Source: MedAcidi-G1 sp002294285 (GTDB lineage Bacteria; Actinomycetota; Acidimicrobiia; Acidimicrobiales; MedAcidi-G1). From it: DNA of 64,000 bases. This document shows positions 34,855 to 43,221 of this stretch, in pieces. How positions within the stretch are numbered: position 1 is the first letter of the stretch; each line of letters begins with the position of its first letter. The translations under genes were made by a program, and so were the position numbers. The notes beneath the pieces are model-generated. The model did no database searches and was not told the origin of the DNA. It saw only the letters and a program-made list of their open reading frames with translations. Where the stretch lies: the NCBI GenBank assembly GCA_963999645.1, contig CAXEUY010000001.1, positions 124,001 through 188,000 on the forward strand, written 5' to 3'.

Positions 34855-35205
34855 ACCGGGTTTAAACTCAGGCAGGTTTTCACCAAGGGTTGAATCTCCG
34901 AACAATAGTCGCCAGTCTTCGCGCGACCAACCGGTAGTTCTGGAAGTCTCAGTGCCCTTTTCGAAACTTAAAAGAGTCGGAACTGAGTCAAGGTCTAAAT
35001 TCCAACTTATTTCTAATTCTTCATCGTTTATCACCCAATCTTCTTCGTAGGGTAAATTCATTTCGTCTTGGGTGATTACAGTCAACTTTCCGGCTTTTCC
35101 TAGATCCTCAAGCATTGGGATCAAGAGTTGACAGGTAGGGCAGTCGTTTTTTACAACCGCAATGAGGCCATCGTGATTGCTCTTTTCTGCTGAATAAGGA
35201 TTCAT
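34852..35205 (-). CDS. Thioredoxin-like protein with CPTC motif
   Basis: A 117-residue thioredoxin-fold protein. The redox motif DCPTCQLLIPMLEDL starts near residue 21, after VVKN, and SVPTLLSF near residue 72 has the cis-proline. A WSREDW helix follows. No signal peptide is present, so it should act in the cytoplasm. The stop is TGA, directly in frame with the next gene, so readthrough could yield a thioredoxin-Sec-partner fusion ending FKPG-U-GS. It heads the five-gene operon 35205-31947. Its natural target may be the selenocysteine of UGSC copy B. Confidence 0.85.
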   Translation of the reverse strand: MNPYSAEKSNHDGLIAVVKNDCPTCQLLIPMLEDLGKAGKLTVITQDEMNLPYEEDWVINDEELEISWNLDLDSVPTLLSFEKGTETSRTTGWSREDWRLLFGDSTLGENLPEFKPG

Positions 35206-35307
35206 AGTTGAATTATTTCACAATACTGTCTTATACGCTCTCTGGGTCGGGGTCTTTGGTCTTCTCGGCTAACCTTTTTTAATCGCACAGATAATTAAGG
35301 AAACAAA

Positions 35308-35793
35308 TTGTCAGACTTAATTGATGGAAATGAATACAGAAAAGTATTAGGAAGGTATCCAACAGGGGTAACCCTTGTTACTTCTTTAACGCATGAAGGA
35401 CCTCAGGCAATGGTAATAGGTTCATTTGTATCTGTTTCCTTAGAACCACCATTGGTTGGATTTCTGCCGGGGAAAGAATCAAATACATGGCAAAAAATGA
35501 AAGATGAAAACAAATTTTGTGTGAATGTGTTATCTGACGAACAGGAAGATGTAGCAAATGAATTTTTTCGCAAGGAGAATGACCCTTGGGAAGTTATTTC
35601 TTGGCACATGACTAATCAAGGACTACCTGCTATAGATGGCTGTCTAGCTAGCATTGATTGTTCTGTTTTCGACGTGGTAGAAGCAGGAGACCATTGGTTC
35701 GTTATAGGAGAGGTGCTAGGAGCTGAAGTGCTGGAAACTGGTTCACCATTGCTTTTTCTTGGTGGCTCATACGGAAAATACGGGAGTAACTGA
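35308..35793 (+). CDS. Flavin reductase domain protein
   Basis: A 161-residue flavin reductase-like FMN-binding protein that reduces flavin with NAD(P)H or carries FMN for a monooxygenase. It has GRYPTGVTLVTS near residue 14, VSLEPPLVGFLPGKESNTW near 45 and FCVNVLSDEQ near 70. It starts with TTG 35308, with AAGGA ahead. It is the first gene of a plus-strand run with gamma-carbonic anhydrase and a luciferase-like enzyme, which could use the reduced flavin. Confidence 0.9.
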   Translation: MSDLIDGNEYRKVLGRYPTGVTLVTSLTHEGPQAMVIGSFVSVSLEPPLVGFLPGKESNTWQKMKDENKFCVNVLSDEQEDVANEFFRKENDPWEVISWHMTNQGLPAIDGCLASIDCSVFDVVEAGDHWFVIGEVLGAEVLETGSPLLFLGGSYGKYGSN

Positions 35794-36313
35794 AATGCCT
35801 ATATATGCGTTAGGGGAATTTGAACCTGAGATAGATTCGAGCGCTTACATCCATTCGGAGGCTGTAATCATCGGAAATGTCGTAATAGGTCCAGAATCAA
35901 GTGTGTGGCCACATGCCGTCTTACGCGGTGATGACGGAAAGATAGAGGTCGGTGCTCGAAGTTCCGTTCAGGACAATGCAGTCATCCACTGCATACCAGA
36001 TGTTGTTACCACTGTCGGAGATGATGTCACCTTAGGTCATTTATGTCATTTAGAAGGATGCCTGATTGAAGATGAAGCGCTGGTAGGAGTCGGAGCTGTA
36101 GTCCTTCATAATGCCGTAGTGGGAAGAGGTTCTATAGTTGGTGCTAATGCAGTTGTCAGGAATGGACAAAAAATCCCTCCTCTCTCAATGGCGTTAGGAG
36201 TTCCGGCTCAAGTGCGAGAAGGAGTAGTAAAGGAAGGAACTAACATGTTGAATGCCCTTTCTTACCAAGCTAGAGGACCGAACTATACGAAAAACCTTCG
36301 AAGGGTCGACTAG
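35794..36313 (+). CDS. Gamma-class carbonic anhydrase-like hexapeptide-repeat protein
   Basis: A 172-residue left-handed beta-helix protein. Hexapeptide repeats such as VIIGNVVIGPESSVWPHAVLRGDDG (split, residues 23-46) run through the middle, and the zinc-site histidines appear in VIHC near residue 68 and LGHLCHLEGC near residue 85. It is of the YrdA/PaaY type. ATG 35794, one base after the flavin-reductase stop, is preferred to the longer frame from 35759. It may hydrate CO2, but many relatives have no proven activity. Confidence 0.9.
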
Positions 36314-36317
36314 TCAG

Positions 36318-37229
36318 ATGGACGCAGTTGTCTTGGATCCGGGAAAGATAGGGATTTGGACGCATTTACTAGACACCGTGCCTTCTGAACGTGCCCGCGA
36401 AGGGGCTAGTGAAATTGAAGAAATGGGTTTCGGGACAATTTGGATTCCTGAAACTGCAGGGCGAGACCCGTTTGTTCATTCAAGCTTTTTGCTTTCTAGT
36501 ACTAAAAAAATTGCTTTAGCGACAGGAATAGCAAGCATCTATTCTCGGGATGCTATAGCGATGGCAAGTGCTTCGCGGACGCTTTCAGAAGCTTTCCCAA
36601 ATAGATTTTTACTAGGAGTAGGAGTCAGTCACGGACCTTTTGTCGAAGTCGTGAGAGGTCACGCCTGGGAGAAGCCTGTAGAACATCTTCGAACCTATTT
36701 GGAAAGTTTGAAAAGGGCGCCATTTTGGGCATATAAACCTGAGATCGAAGCGCCTATTTGCGTAGGTGCTTTGGGCCCTAAAGCTCTACGACTTGCGGCT
36801 GAATTAACTTGGGGAGCACATCCTTATAATGTGACGGCAGATCATACTGCAATGGCACGTGAAGTGATGGGGAAAGAAGCTTTTTTAGCCCCGATGGTTG
36901 CAGTTATTTTAGAGAGTGACCCTACGAAAGCTAGAGAAATGGCAAGGAAGGACCTAGCCATTTATTTAGATCTACCAAATTACAGGAACAATTTATTGCG
37001 AATAGGTTTTACTGAAGAAGATTTAAGCCAAGGGGGAAGCGATCGTTTGTTGGACGCTTTAAGACCATGGGGTGATTTGCAAAAAATTTCCGACAATATT
37101 CAAAAACATTTTGATGCTGGTGCTGACCATGTTTGTGTGCAACTGGTAGTTGATCAAACAGATTATGACTCATTCAAAAATGGACTACCCGTAGACCAAT
37201 GGCAACGGTTAGCAGAGAGCCTTATATAG
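36318..37229 (+). CDS. LLM-class flavin/F420-dependent oxidoreductase
   Basis: A 303-residue luciferase-like TIM-barrel enzyme. The pattern GIWTHLLDTVPSERA near residue 10, GFGTIWIPETAGRDPF near 40, and FLLGVGVSHGPFVE near 103 fits the TIGR03620 F420-dependent branch of actinobacteria. ATG 36318 is chosen because the longer frame from 36252 would overlap the carbonic-anhydrase gene. It is followed directly by a hydrolase gene (stop and ATG adjacent). The substrate is unknown. Confidence 0.88.
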   Translation: MDAVVLDPGKIGIWTHLLDTVPSERAREGASEIEEMGFGTIWIPETAGRDPFVHSSFLLSSTKKIALATGIASIYSRDAIAMASASRTLSEAFPNRFLLGVGVSHGPFVEVVRGHAWEKPVEHLRTYLESLKRAPFWAYKPEIEAPICVGALGPKALRLAAELTWGAHPYNVTADHTAMAREVMGKEAFLAPMVAVILESDPTKAREMARKDLAIYLDLPNYRNNLLRIGFTEEDLSQGGSDRLLDALRPWGDLQKISDNIQKHFDAGADHVCVQLVVDQTDYDSFKNGLPVDQWQRLAESLI

Positions 37230-37991
37230 ATGCCTGAAACTTTCCGTTTCCAATCTGAAGGTTTGCAATTGTCTTCACACTTGGAAATACCTGATTCGGA
37301 AGAGAAAGTCCTACCCGGCGTTTTGTTGGTTCATGGTTTTCCAGAGGGTCCTGGCGGCGGAGCTAATTCAGCCAGCACTCTGCCTGAATTAGCGAGAAGG
37401 ATTTCTTCCGAAATGGGCTTTGTGACAATGGCACCGCTTTTGAGAGGCACTGGCGAATCAGAAGGATGTTTCAGTCTTTCTGGTTGGCTTACAGATGTCC
37501 AGCAGGCAGTTATTGAACTCAAAAACCACCCTCGAGTAGGTCAGGTGTGGCTGGTTGGATTCGGTAGCGGTGGAGCTATTTCTATTTGTGCTGCAGCTAA
37601 AACATCAGAAGTGCAAGGTGTTGGAGCACTTGCGGCACCAGCTGATTGGTCTGCATGGGCAGCTTCACCAAAGAGGCTTTTAATACATGCTCGTAGAGCT
37701 GGGGTCATACCTGATCCTAATTTTCCAGACGATTTCGATTCATGGTCGGCAGACCTCAAGTTAATTTCTGCGGAATCAGACATTTCACGACTCAGCGGCA
37801 TGAGTGTTCTTATCGTTCATGGAACTGAAGATGATGTGGTTTCCTCTCTAGAGGCAAGGGCACTTTCAGATGCCCACGGGAATACCGATATGAGATTGAT
37901 AGAAGGAGCTGGTCACCACTTACGGCACGACCCACGAGCAATAGCGATACTCCTCGGATGGCTAGATAAACAGAGAAGAGTGAATAAATAG
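37230..37991 (+). CDS. Alpha/beta hydrolase-fold protein
   Basis: A 253-residue alpha/beta hydrolase. The oxyanion loop is VHGFPEGPGGG near residue 35. The nucleophile elbow reads VGFGSGGA near residue 111 rather than the canonical G-x-S-x-G, so a catalytic serine may be missing or shifted. HGTEDDVV near 197 and the terminal GAGHHL near 232 supply the Asp and His. Related actinobacterial proteins share the altered elbow. It begins on the base after the luciferase-like gene. Confidence 0.85.
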   Translation: MPETFRFQSEGLQLSSHLEIPDSEEKVLPGVLLVHGFPEGPGGGANSASTLPELARRISSEMGFVTMAPLLRGTGESEGCFSLSGWLTDVQQAVIELKNHPRVGQVWLVGFGSGGAISICAAAKTSEVQGVGALAAPADWSAWAASPKRLLIHARRAGVIPDPNFPDDFDSWSADLKLISAESDISRLSGMSVLIVHGTEDDVVSSLEARALSDAHGNTDMRLIEGAGHHLRHDPRAIAILLGWLDKQRRVNK

Positions 37992-38011
37992 GGCTTAATT
38001 TTTCAATCAAT

Positions 38012-38050
38012 TTTCTTACTATTAAGCCTTGAATTTCTTAGTATTAAGCC
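38012..38050. repeat. 17-bp direct repeats upstream of sufB, operator-like
   Basis: TTTCTTACTATTAAGCC (38012-38028) and TTTCTTAGTATTAAGCC (38034-38050) differ at one base and start 22 bp apart, two helical turns. A third, inverted half site GGCTTAAT lies at 37992-37999. They sit 60-120 bases before the sufB start, as expected for a regulator of iron-sulfur assembly. Confidence 0.75.
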
Positions 38051-38109
38051 ATGATAATTGTTACTATCTAAATAGGAGAAATACTTCGTACCCGGCAGGA
38101 GTAAATAAA

Positions 38110-39513
38110 TTGACTTCAAGTGAAATAGGTGTGGATCTAAGTAGTTATCAGCTCGGTTGGAGCGATGAAGAGGACTATATCTATAAACCGAAAAAAGGTC
38201 TTAATTCCGAAATCATCAATGAGATGTCAGGAATGAAAAATGAGCCGAAATGGATGCATGATTTTCGACTCAAATCACATGAAAGATTCTTGAAAAGACC
38301 TATGCCCGCATGGGGAGGTGATTTAGGCGAGATTGACTTTGACGATATCTATTACTACATAAAGCCAACTGAGAATCTTTCAGATGACTGGGATGATGTG
38401 CCTGATTCGATCAAAGACACGTATGAAAAATTGGGAATTCCTGAAGCTGAACGCAAGTACCTGGCAGGTGTAACAGCGCAGTATGAATCGGAAGTTGTCT
38501 ACCACAAAAACCGAGAAGATTTAGAAGAACAAGGTGTCATTTTTTCAGACATGGATACAGCTTTACGCGAAAATCCGGATTTGGTAAAAGAGTATTTCGG
38601 GAAAGTTATACCTCCGAATGACAACAAATTTTCTGCTCTCAACTCAGCTGTTTGGAGTGGAGGATCTTTTATTTATGTTCCACCAGGGGTAAAAGTCGAG
38701 ATGCCTCTTCAGGCCTATTTCAGAATAAATGCTGAAAATATGGGTCAGTTCGAAAGAACATTAATAATTGCTGACGAGGGCTCTGAAGTTCATTACATAG
38801 AAGGATGCTCAGCTCCTGTGTATACAACGGACTCTTTACATTCAGCAGTAGTGGAAATAGTAGTTAAACCATCGGCAAGAGTTACCTATACGACGATTCA
38901 GAATTGGTCAAATAACGTTTACAACCTCGTTACAAAGAGAGCAGTTGTAGAAGAGGAAGGCCGTATGGAATGGATTGATGGAAACATAGGTTCGCAGTTG
39001 ACTATGAAATACCCTGCAGTCGTTATGACCGGACCGAAAGCATCTGGTGAAGTATTGTCAGTTGCTTATGCCGGATCCGGTCAGCATCAAGACGCAGGAG
39101 CCAAGATGACCCACGCCGCACCAGAAACTTCATCGAAAATAATTTCAAAGTCGATCTCAAAAGATGGGGGAAGAACCAGCTACAGAGGATTGGTGAGAGT
39201 TGAAGATGATGCTTATGGCTGTAAAAGTCACGTACAGTGCGACGCTTTGATACTTGATGACGAAAGCATCTCAGATACGTATCCATACATGGAGGTTGGA
39301 ACTTCAGATGCTGTTATTGGGCATGAGGCAACGGTTTCTAAAGTCGCAGACGAACAACTGTTTTATTTAATGAGCAGAGGTCTTTCTGAAGATCAAGCCA
39401 CTTCTTTAGTTGTTAATGGGTTCATAGAGCCAGTAACAAAGACGCTTCCCATGGAATATGCAGTCGAGTGGAGTCGTCTTATCGAATTGCAGATGGAAGG
39501 TTCTGTCGGTTAA
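38110..39513 (+). CDS. sufB: Fe-S cluster assembly scaffold SufB
   Basis: A 467-residue SufB, the scaffold of the SUF iron-sulfur assembly complex. Diagnostic segments are PPGVKVEMPLQAYFRIN near residue 200, GSEVHYIEGCSAPVY near 230, NWSNNVYNLVTKR near 270, the SVAYAGSGQHQDAGAKM block near 320 and the C-terminal RGLSEDQATSLVVNGFIEP near 425. The TTG start at 38110 follows GGCAGGAG at the right distance; the ORF could be extended to 38029, but that would lie in the direct repeats. sufC and sufD are not adjacent, which is unusual, as suf genes normally form an operon. Confidence 0.95.
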   Translation: MTSSEIGVDLSSYQLGWSDEEDYIYKPKKGLNSEIINEMSGMKNEPKWMHDFRLKSHERFLKRPMPAWGGDLGEIDFDDIYYYIKPTENLSDDWDDVPDSIKDTYEKLGIPEAERKYLAGVTAQYESEVVYHKNREDLEEQGVIFSDMDTALRENPDLVKEYFGKVIPPNDNKFSALNSAVWSGGSFIYVPPGVKVEMPLQAYFRINAENMGQFERTLIIADEGSEVHYIEGCSAPVYTTDSLHSAVVEIVVKPSARVTYTTIQNWSNNVYNLVTKRAVVEEEGRMEWIDGNIGSQLTMKYPAVVMTGPKASGEVLSVAYAGSGQHQDAGAKMTHAAPETSSKIISKSISKDGGRTSYRGLVRVEDDAYGCKSHVQCDALILDDESISDTYPYMEVGTSDAVIGHEATVSKVADEQLFYLMSRGLSEDQATSLVVNGFIEPVTKTLPMEYAVEWSRLIELQMEGSVG

Positions 39514-39551
39514 TAGACAGAAATTACTCATTGAACTGTCATACTGTTTGT

Positions 39552-39923
39552 ATGCCAATGCGAGAAGATTGTAAACAGTTTGAAAGTAGAAGTTATTCGA
39601 ACGGGGAAACTGTTAGAAAATGCAATTTGGACAAAGCCCCAGAAGCTCCCTGGCGTTGCCCAGAAGATTGCACTTCTTATGAAAAAAGAAGGGTCGACGT
39701 AAATTGGAGCTATGGGAGTCTAATAACGCCTGAAACTCCGAAAGAGCCTTCAAGCTTGGGAGAAGATGAAAGTATTGCAGCACTACTTGACGCAGCCGAA
39801 AACGTTATAAATGAAGCCGGTCCTCGAGTGATAGCAGAGTTTGAAAAGAAAAATCGAAAAAAGGGTCGTTCTAGATTGAAGAAAATTTCACGCAACTCAA
39901 ATAAGAAACGCAGAAAAAAGTGA
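39552..39923 (+). CDS. Conserved actinobacterial small cysteine-rich protein
   Basis: A 123-residue protein. The N-terminal 45 residues carry a four-cysteine pattern, MREDC near residue 7, RKC near 24, and WRCPEDC near 35-39, and the C-terminus is highly basic (last 25 residues). I recognise it as a family widely conserved in actinobacteria near suf or phoH genes, but its function is unknown; the cysteines could bind zinc or an iron-sulfur cluster. It starts 38 bases after sufB and may be translated from ATG 39552 or 39558. Confidence 0.8.
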   Translation: MPMREDCKQFESRSYSNGETVRKCNLDKAPEAPWRCPEDCTSYEKRRVDVNWSYGSLITPETPKEPSSLGEDESIAALLDAAENVINEAGPRVIAEFEKKNRKKGRSRLKKISRNSNKKRRKK

Positions 39924-39995
39924 GTTCTTAATTTTGTGCAATTTTAAAACCCGATGATGCTGAAAGTTTTCTTTCCTGTAGCCTGAATCTCGCAG

Positions 39996-40967
39996 ATGCA
40001 GGACACAAAAGTTAAATTCGATCTCCCAGTCAATGACCTTATGCCTGATGTTTTGGGTCAGAGTGACGAACTTCTGAAAATAATAGAATCCTCTTTCCCG
40101 GAGACAAAAATTCATGTAAGAGGAAATCAGATCACTATTGAAGGAGAGAATACTAATCTAGTCGAACAGGTATTTAATGAAATGGTGATAATGCTCGAAA
40201 GGGGCCTACAGATTGATGCGAATATCGTCAACAAAACAATCGAAATGGTAATGGAGCAAGAGAATCCAGCTGAAGTCCTTACAACAGAACTGTTAATTAC
40301 AGCGAAGGGGAAACCAGTTAGAGCCAAGTCCGTAGGACAAAAAAACTACCTTGATACCGCGAGTAAAAATGTGATTACTTTTGCAATTGGTCCAGCCGGA
40401 ACAGGAAAGAGTTGGTTAGCAGTTGCTCTAGCTGTTAACTCTATGCAAAAAGGCGAAGTCGATAGGATTATTCTCACCAGACCTTTAGTTGAAGCAGGAG
40501 AAAGAGTCGGTTTTTTACCTGGCGACTTGATGGCAAAAGTAGACCCCTACTTCAGGCCTCTTTATGACGCTCTTTTTGACATGTTAGATCCTGAAAAAGC
40601 TGAAAGGCTTCTCGACAGAGGTCAGATCGAAGTTGCGCCACTGGCATTTATGAGGGGCAGGACGCTTAATAACAGCTTTATTATCTTAGATGAAGCACAA
40701 AACACTACACCTGAACAGATGAAAATGTTCCTGACAAGAATTGGGTTTGGCTCACGAGTAATTATTACTGGCGATGCAAGTCAAGTGGATGTCCCAGGAG
40801 GTCGAAGTGGAATCGAAGGCTTGGAAAATATATTTGCCGGAATAGATGGGTTGGGCTTTGTAAAACTTGGATCCAGAGATGTGGTAAGACACAGAATAGT
40901 TCAAGACATAGTTAAAGCGTATGAAAATGCCGGTAGGCAATTCAAAAAAAACACTGGCAGTAAGTAA
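39996..40967 (+). CDS. PhoH family protein (ATPase)
   Basis: A 323-residue PhoH-like ATPase. It has a KH-like N-terminal segment (VRGNQITIEGENTNLVEQVF), then GPAGTGKSWLAVALAV near residue 133 as Walker A and IILDEAQNTTPEQMKMFLTRIG near 229 as Walker B. The family is linked to RNA or phosphate-stress functions and is commonly upstream of ybeY. It overlaps the ybeY frame at its 3' end. Start ATG 39996. Confidence 0.93.
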   Translation: MQDTKVKFDLPVNDLMPDVLGQSDELLKIIESSFPETKIHVRGNQITIEGENTNLVEQVFNEMVIMLERGLQIDANIVNKTIEMVMEQENPAEVLTTELLITAKGKPVRAKSVGQKNYLDTASKNVITFAIGPAGTGKSWLAVALAVNSMQKGEVDRIILTRPLVEAGERVGFLPGDLMAKVDPYFRPLYDALFDMLDPEKAERLLDRGQIEVAPLAFMRGRTLNNSFIILDEAQNTTPEQMKMFLTRIGFGSRVIITGDASQVDVPGGRSGIEGLENIFAGIDGLGFVKLGSRDVVRHRIVQDIVKAYENAGRQFKKNTGSK

Positions 40968-41472
40968 CTTGCCTGAAGAAGTATCAATATCGGATCGTCA
41001 AATCTCAATAGATGTAGTTGATAACAGACTTCAAAAAACTACTGATGCGAGTTTTGAATTTTTGAGAAAATTCGCAGAGGAAATTGTTAACGATGCAGCA
41101 CCTAATAAAAGGCCTCTTGAAATGAATGTATTTCTCCTAGACCCAGAAGAAATATCAATACTTAATGAAAAGCACCTATTTAAAGAAGGACCTACAGACG
41201 TATTGGCTTTTCCAATAGATGAACTAGATAGTGTTCCAGACCAACCTGTTTATCTAATGGGCGATGTCTGTATATGTCCCGAAATAGCTGCAGAGCAAGC
41301 AAAAGAGAAAAATATAGATTTTGTAGATGAAATTGCCCTTCTGCTAACCCATGGGATACTCCACTTGCTTGGATATGACCACGACGAAGAAAAAGCGGAA
41401 GCTGAAATGAAGGAAATAGAAAAGACCCTCCTTACCCGTCATGCAAAACATTTAAGAAGCAAAAATGATTAA
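40921..41472 (+). CDS. ybeY: Endoribonuclease YbeY
   Basis: A YbeY metal-dependent endoribonuclease that matures 16S rRNA 3' ends. The zinc triad is visible as LLTHGILHLLGYDHDEE near residue 145 (H-x3-H-x5-H). The start is ambiguous: ATG 40921 lies inside phoH, while TTG 40969 falls just after the phoH stop and would give a shorter, more typical length (about 167 residues). It is in the usual phoH-ybeY-corC-era order. Confidence 0.92.
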   Translation: MKMPVGNSKKTLAVSNLPEEVSISDRQISIDVVDNRLQKTTDASFEFLRKFAEEIVNDAAPNKRPLEMNVFLLDPEEISILNEKHLFKEGPTDVLAFPIDELDSVPDQPVYLMGDVCICPEIAAEQAKEKNIDFVDEIALLLTHGILHLLGYDHDEEKAEAEMKEIEKTLLTRHAKHLRSKND

Positions 41473-42274
41473 AAAGATCATTAGTAGTTTTTCTAAGTCA
41501 AAAGAAACCAGGATTGTTTCAGAAAACGAGCTATTAGAAACTGCTAAAAAGGCCCTTGAGTCAAAGTCAATTGAAAACGATGAACACGAACTTATAGCCT
41601 CTGTTTTGGCTTTTGGAGACACTCTGGTCCGAGAAGTTATGACACCTAGACCTGACATAGTAAGTGTTCCCGATACTTTCACGGTTTCTGCTGCAATGGA
41701 GGTCGCTGTTTTGAACGGATTTTCCCGTGTGCCGGTAAGTAGCGACAGTCTAGACGAAATAGTAGGAGTGGTTTTTGCAAAAGACATGATGGAAGCCCAG
41801 TTAGACGGAGACGGTGAAATTTCAGTTAAAACCTTGGCTCGTTCACCACAGTTCATACCAGAAACAAAAAAAGCAGGGTTACTGCTCCGTGAAATGCAGT
41901 CGAATCGCTATCACCTAGCGATAGTAATTGATGAATATGGCGGAACTGCCGGACTTGTGACTTTAGAAGACTTGTTGGAGGAAGTAGTAGGCGAGATAGT
42001 AGATGAGTTTGACAGTGAAGAACCACTCGCCGAACCTTTAATTGGTGGAGGTTTACGTGTCCATGGGAGAATGCCAGTTGATGAACTGAATGAACTATTA
42101 GGAGGAGTCTTACCTGACGGTGATTGGGATACTTTAGGGGGACTGATTTTTGATGCTCTAGGTCATGCACCCGAAACTGGTGAAAATGTTGACATAGCAG
42201 AGCACCATTTTGTAGTTGAAAAAGTGGTTGGACGGAGGATAACGCAGGTCAGAGTAACAAAGCCTGCTAAGTGA
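41465..42274 (+). CDS. CBS-pair hemolysin/CorC-like protein (no DUF21 membrane domain)
   Basis: A 269-residue cytosolic protein. A CBS-domain pair spans about residues 57-175 (REVMTPRPDIVSVP, then FSRVPVSSDSLDEIVGVVFAKDMM), followed by DEYGGTAGLVTLEDLLEEVVGEI-like (split) and a CorC/HlyC C-terminal domain near 195-265. The four-helix DUF21 membrane domain is absent, as in short CorC/YbeX. It overlaps ybeY by 8 bases and Era by 4. A role in magnesium/cobalt efflux or ribosome metabolism is suggested for the family. Confidence 0.9.
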   Translation: MIKKIISSFSKSKETRIVSENELLETAKKALESKSIENDEHELIASVLAFGDTLVREVMTPRPDIVSVPDTFTVSAAMEVAVLNGFSRVPVSSDSLDEIVGVVFAKDMMEAQLDGDGEISVKTLARSPQFIPETKKAGLLLREMQSNRYHLAIVIDEYGGTAGLVTLEDLLEEVVGEIVDEFDSEEPLAEPLIGGGLRVHGRMPVDELNELLGGVLPDGDWDTLGGLIFDALGHAPETGENVDIAEHHFVVEKVVGRRITQVRVTKPAK

Positions 42275-43164
42275 GTATGAACCAATTTTCAGAAAGCAGT
42301 CCTTCTTTGAGAAAATCTGAAACTCACCGTTCGGGTTTTGTGAGTTTGGTGGGGAGACCAAATGTAGGTAAGTCGACTTTATTAAATGCTTTTTTGGAAA
42401 AGAAAGTAACAATTGTTTCAGACAAGCCACAAACCACTCGTACGGAGATCAGAGGGGTCCTTACAGGTTCCGGGTTTCAGATTGTTTTCTGTGACACACC
42501 AGGCATTCATAAACCTAGGACTCTTTTGGGTAGAAGATTAAATGACACAGCGCGCTTCACGTTAAAAGAAATAGACTTGGTTCTTTTTTTGATTGAGGCC
42601 GATTCTGTCATCGGTAAAGGCGACAAATTTATTGCCAAGTCGTTGCCTCCTGAAAAAACTGTTTTGGTGCTGAACAAAATTGACAAAGTAAAAAGTGGAA
42701 GAATACTCACTCAGCTAAATAGAGCGTCAGAATTTTCTTTTGCAGAGTATTTTCCAGTTTCTGCTTCCACAGGAGAAGGAGTCCCAGAGCTTTTAGAACA
42801 CATCAAAACTATTCTCAGTCCGGGACCTCAATATTTTCCCGAAGGAATGGAAACTGATTTTTCCGAATCCTTCTGGGTTGCTGAACTAGTCAGAGAGCAA
42901 CTCCTTGCGGAAGTGCACGATGAATTGCCACATTCGATCGCGACGCGAGTAACTGAGTGGAATTGGCCACATATAAGGTGTGAGATTTTAGTAGAACGTG
43001 ATTCGCAAAAAGGAATAGTTATTGGACACAAAGGTCAAGTTCTAAAAAAAGTTGGAATTGAAGTTCGAAAACAGTTGCAAGAAGGTGCTTTCATTGAGTT
43101 GGTGGTAAAAGTAGAAAAAGACTGGCAAAAACGTCCAAGATCGTTGGATCGCTTTGGATATTGA
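42271..43164 (+). CDS. era: GTPase Era
   Basis: A 297-residue GTPase that binds 16S rRNA and helps 30S assembly. GTP motifs are GRPNVGKSTLLNAF near residue 27, DTPGIH near 75 and NKIDK near 130. The C-terminal KH domain has VIGHKGQVLKKVGIEVRKQLQ (read in two parts, near 250). GTG 42271 or ATG 42277 is the start; both give similar products. It overlaps the CorC-like gene by 4 bases. Confidence 0.96.
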   Translation: MSMNQFSESSPSLRKSETHRSGFVSLVGRPNVGKSTLLNAFLEKKVTIVSDKPQTTRTEIRGVLTGSGFQIVFCDTPGIHKPRTLLGRRLNDTARFTLKEIDLVLFLIEADSVIGKGDKFIAKSLPPEKTVLVLNKIDKVKSGRILTQLNRASEFSFAEYFPVSASTGEGVPELLEHIKTILSPGPQYFPEGMETDFSESFWVAELVREQLLAEVHDELPHSIATRVTEWNWPHIRCEILVERDSQKGIVIGHKGQVLKKVGIEVRKQLQEGAFIELVVKVEKDWQKRPRSLDRFGY

Positions 43165-43221
43165 GATTAAAAACCTTCACCCAAATTTTCTAATCCGTGT
43201 TGTGCGGATAACTTCAAAACT

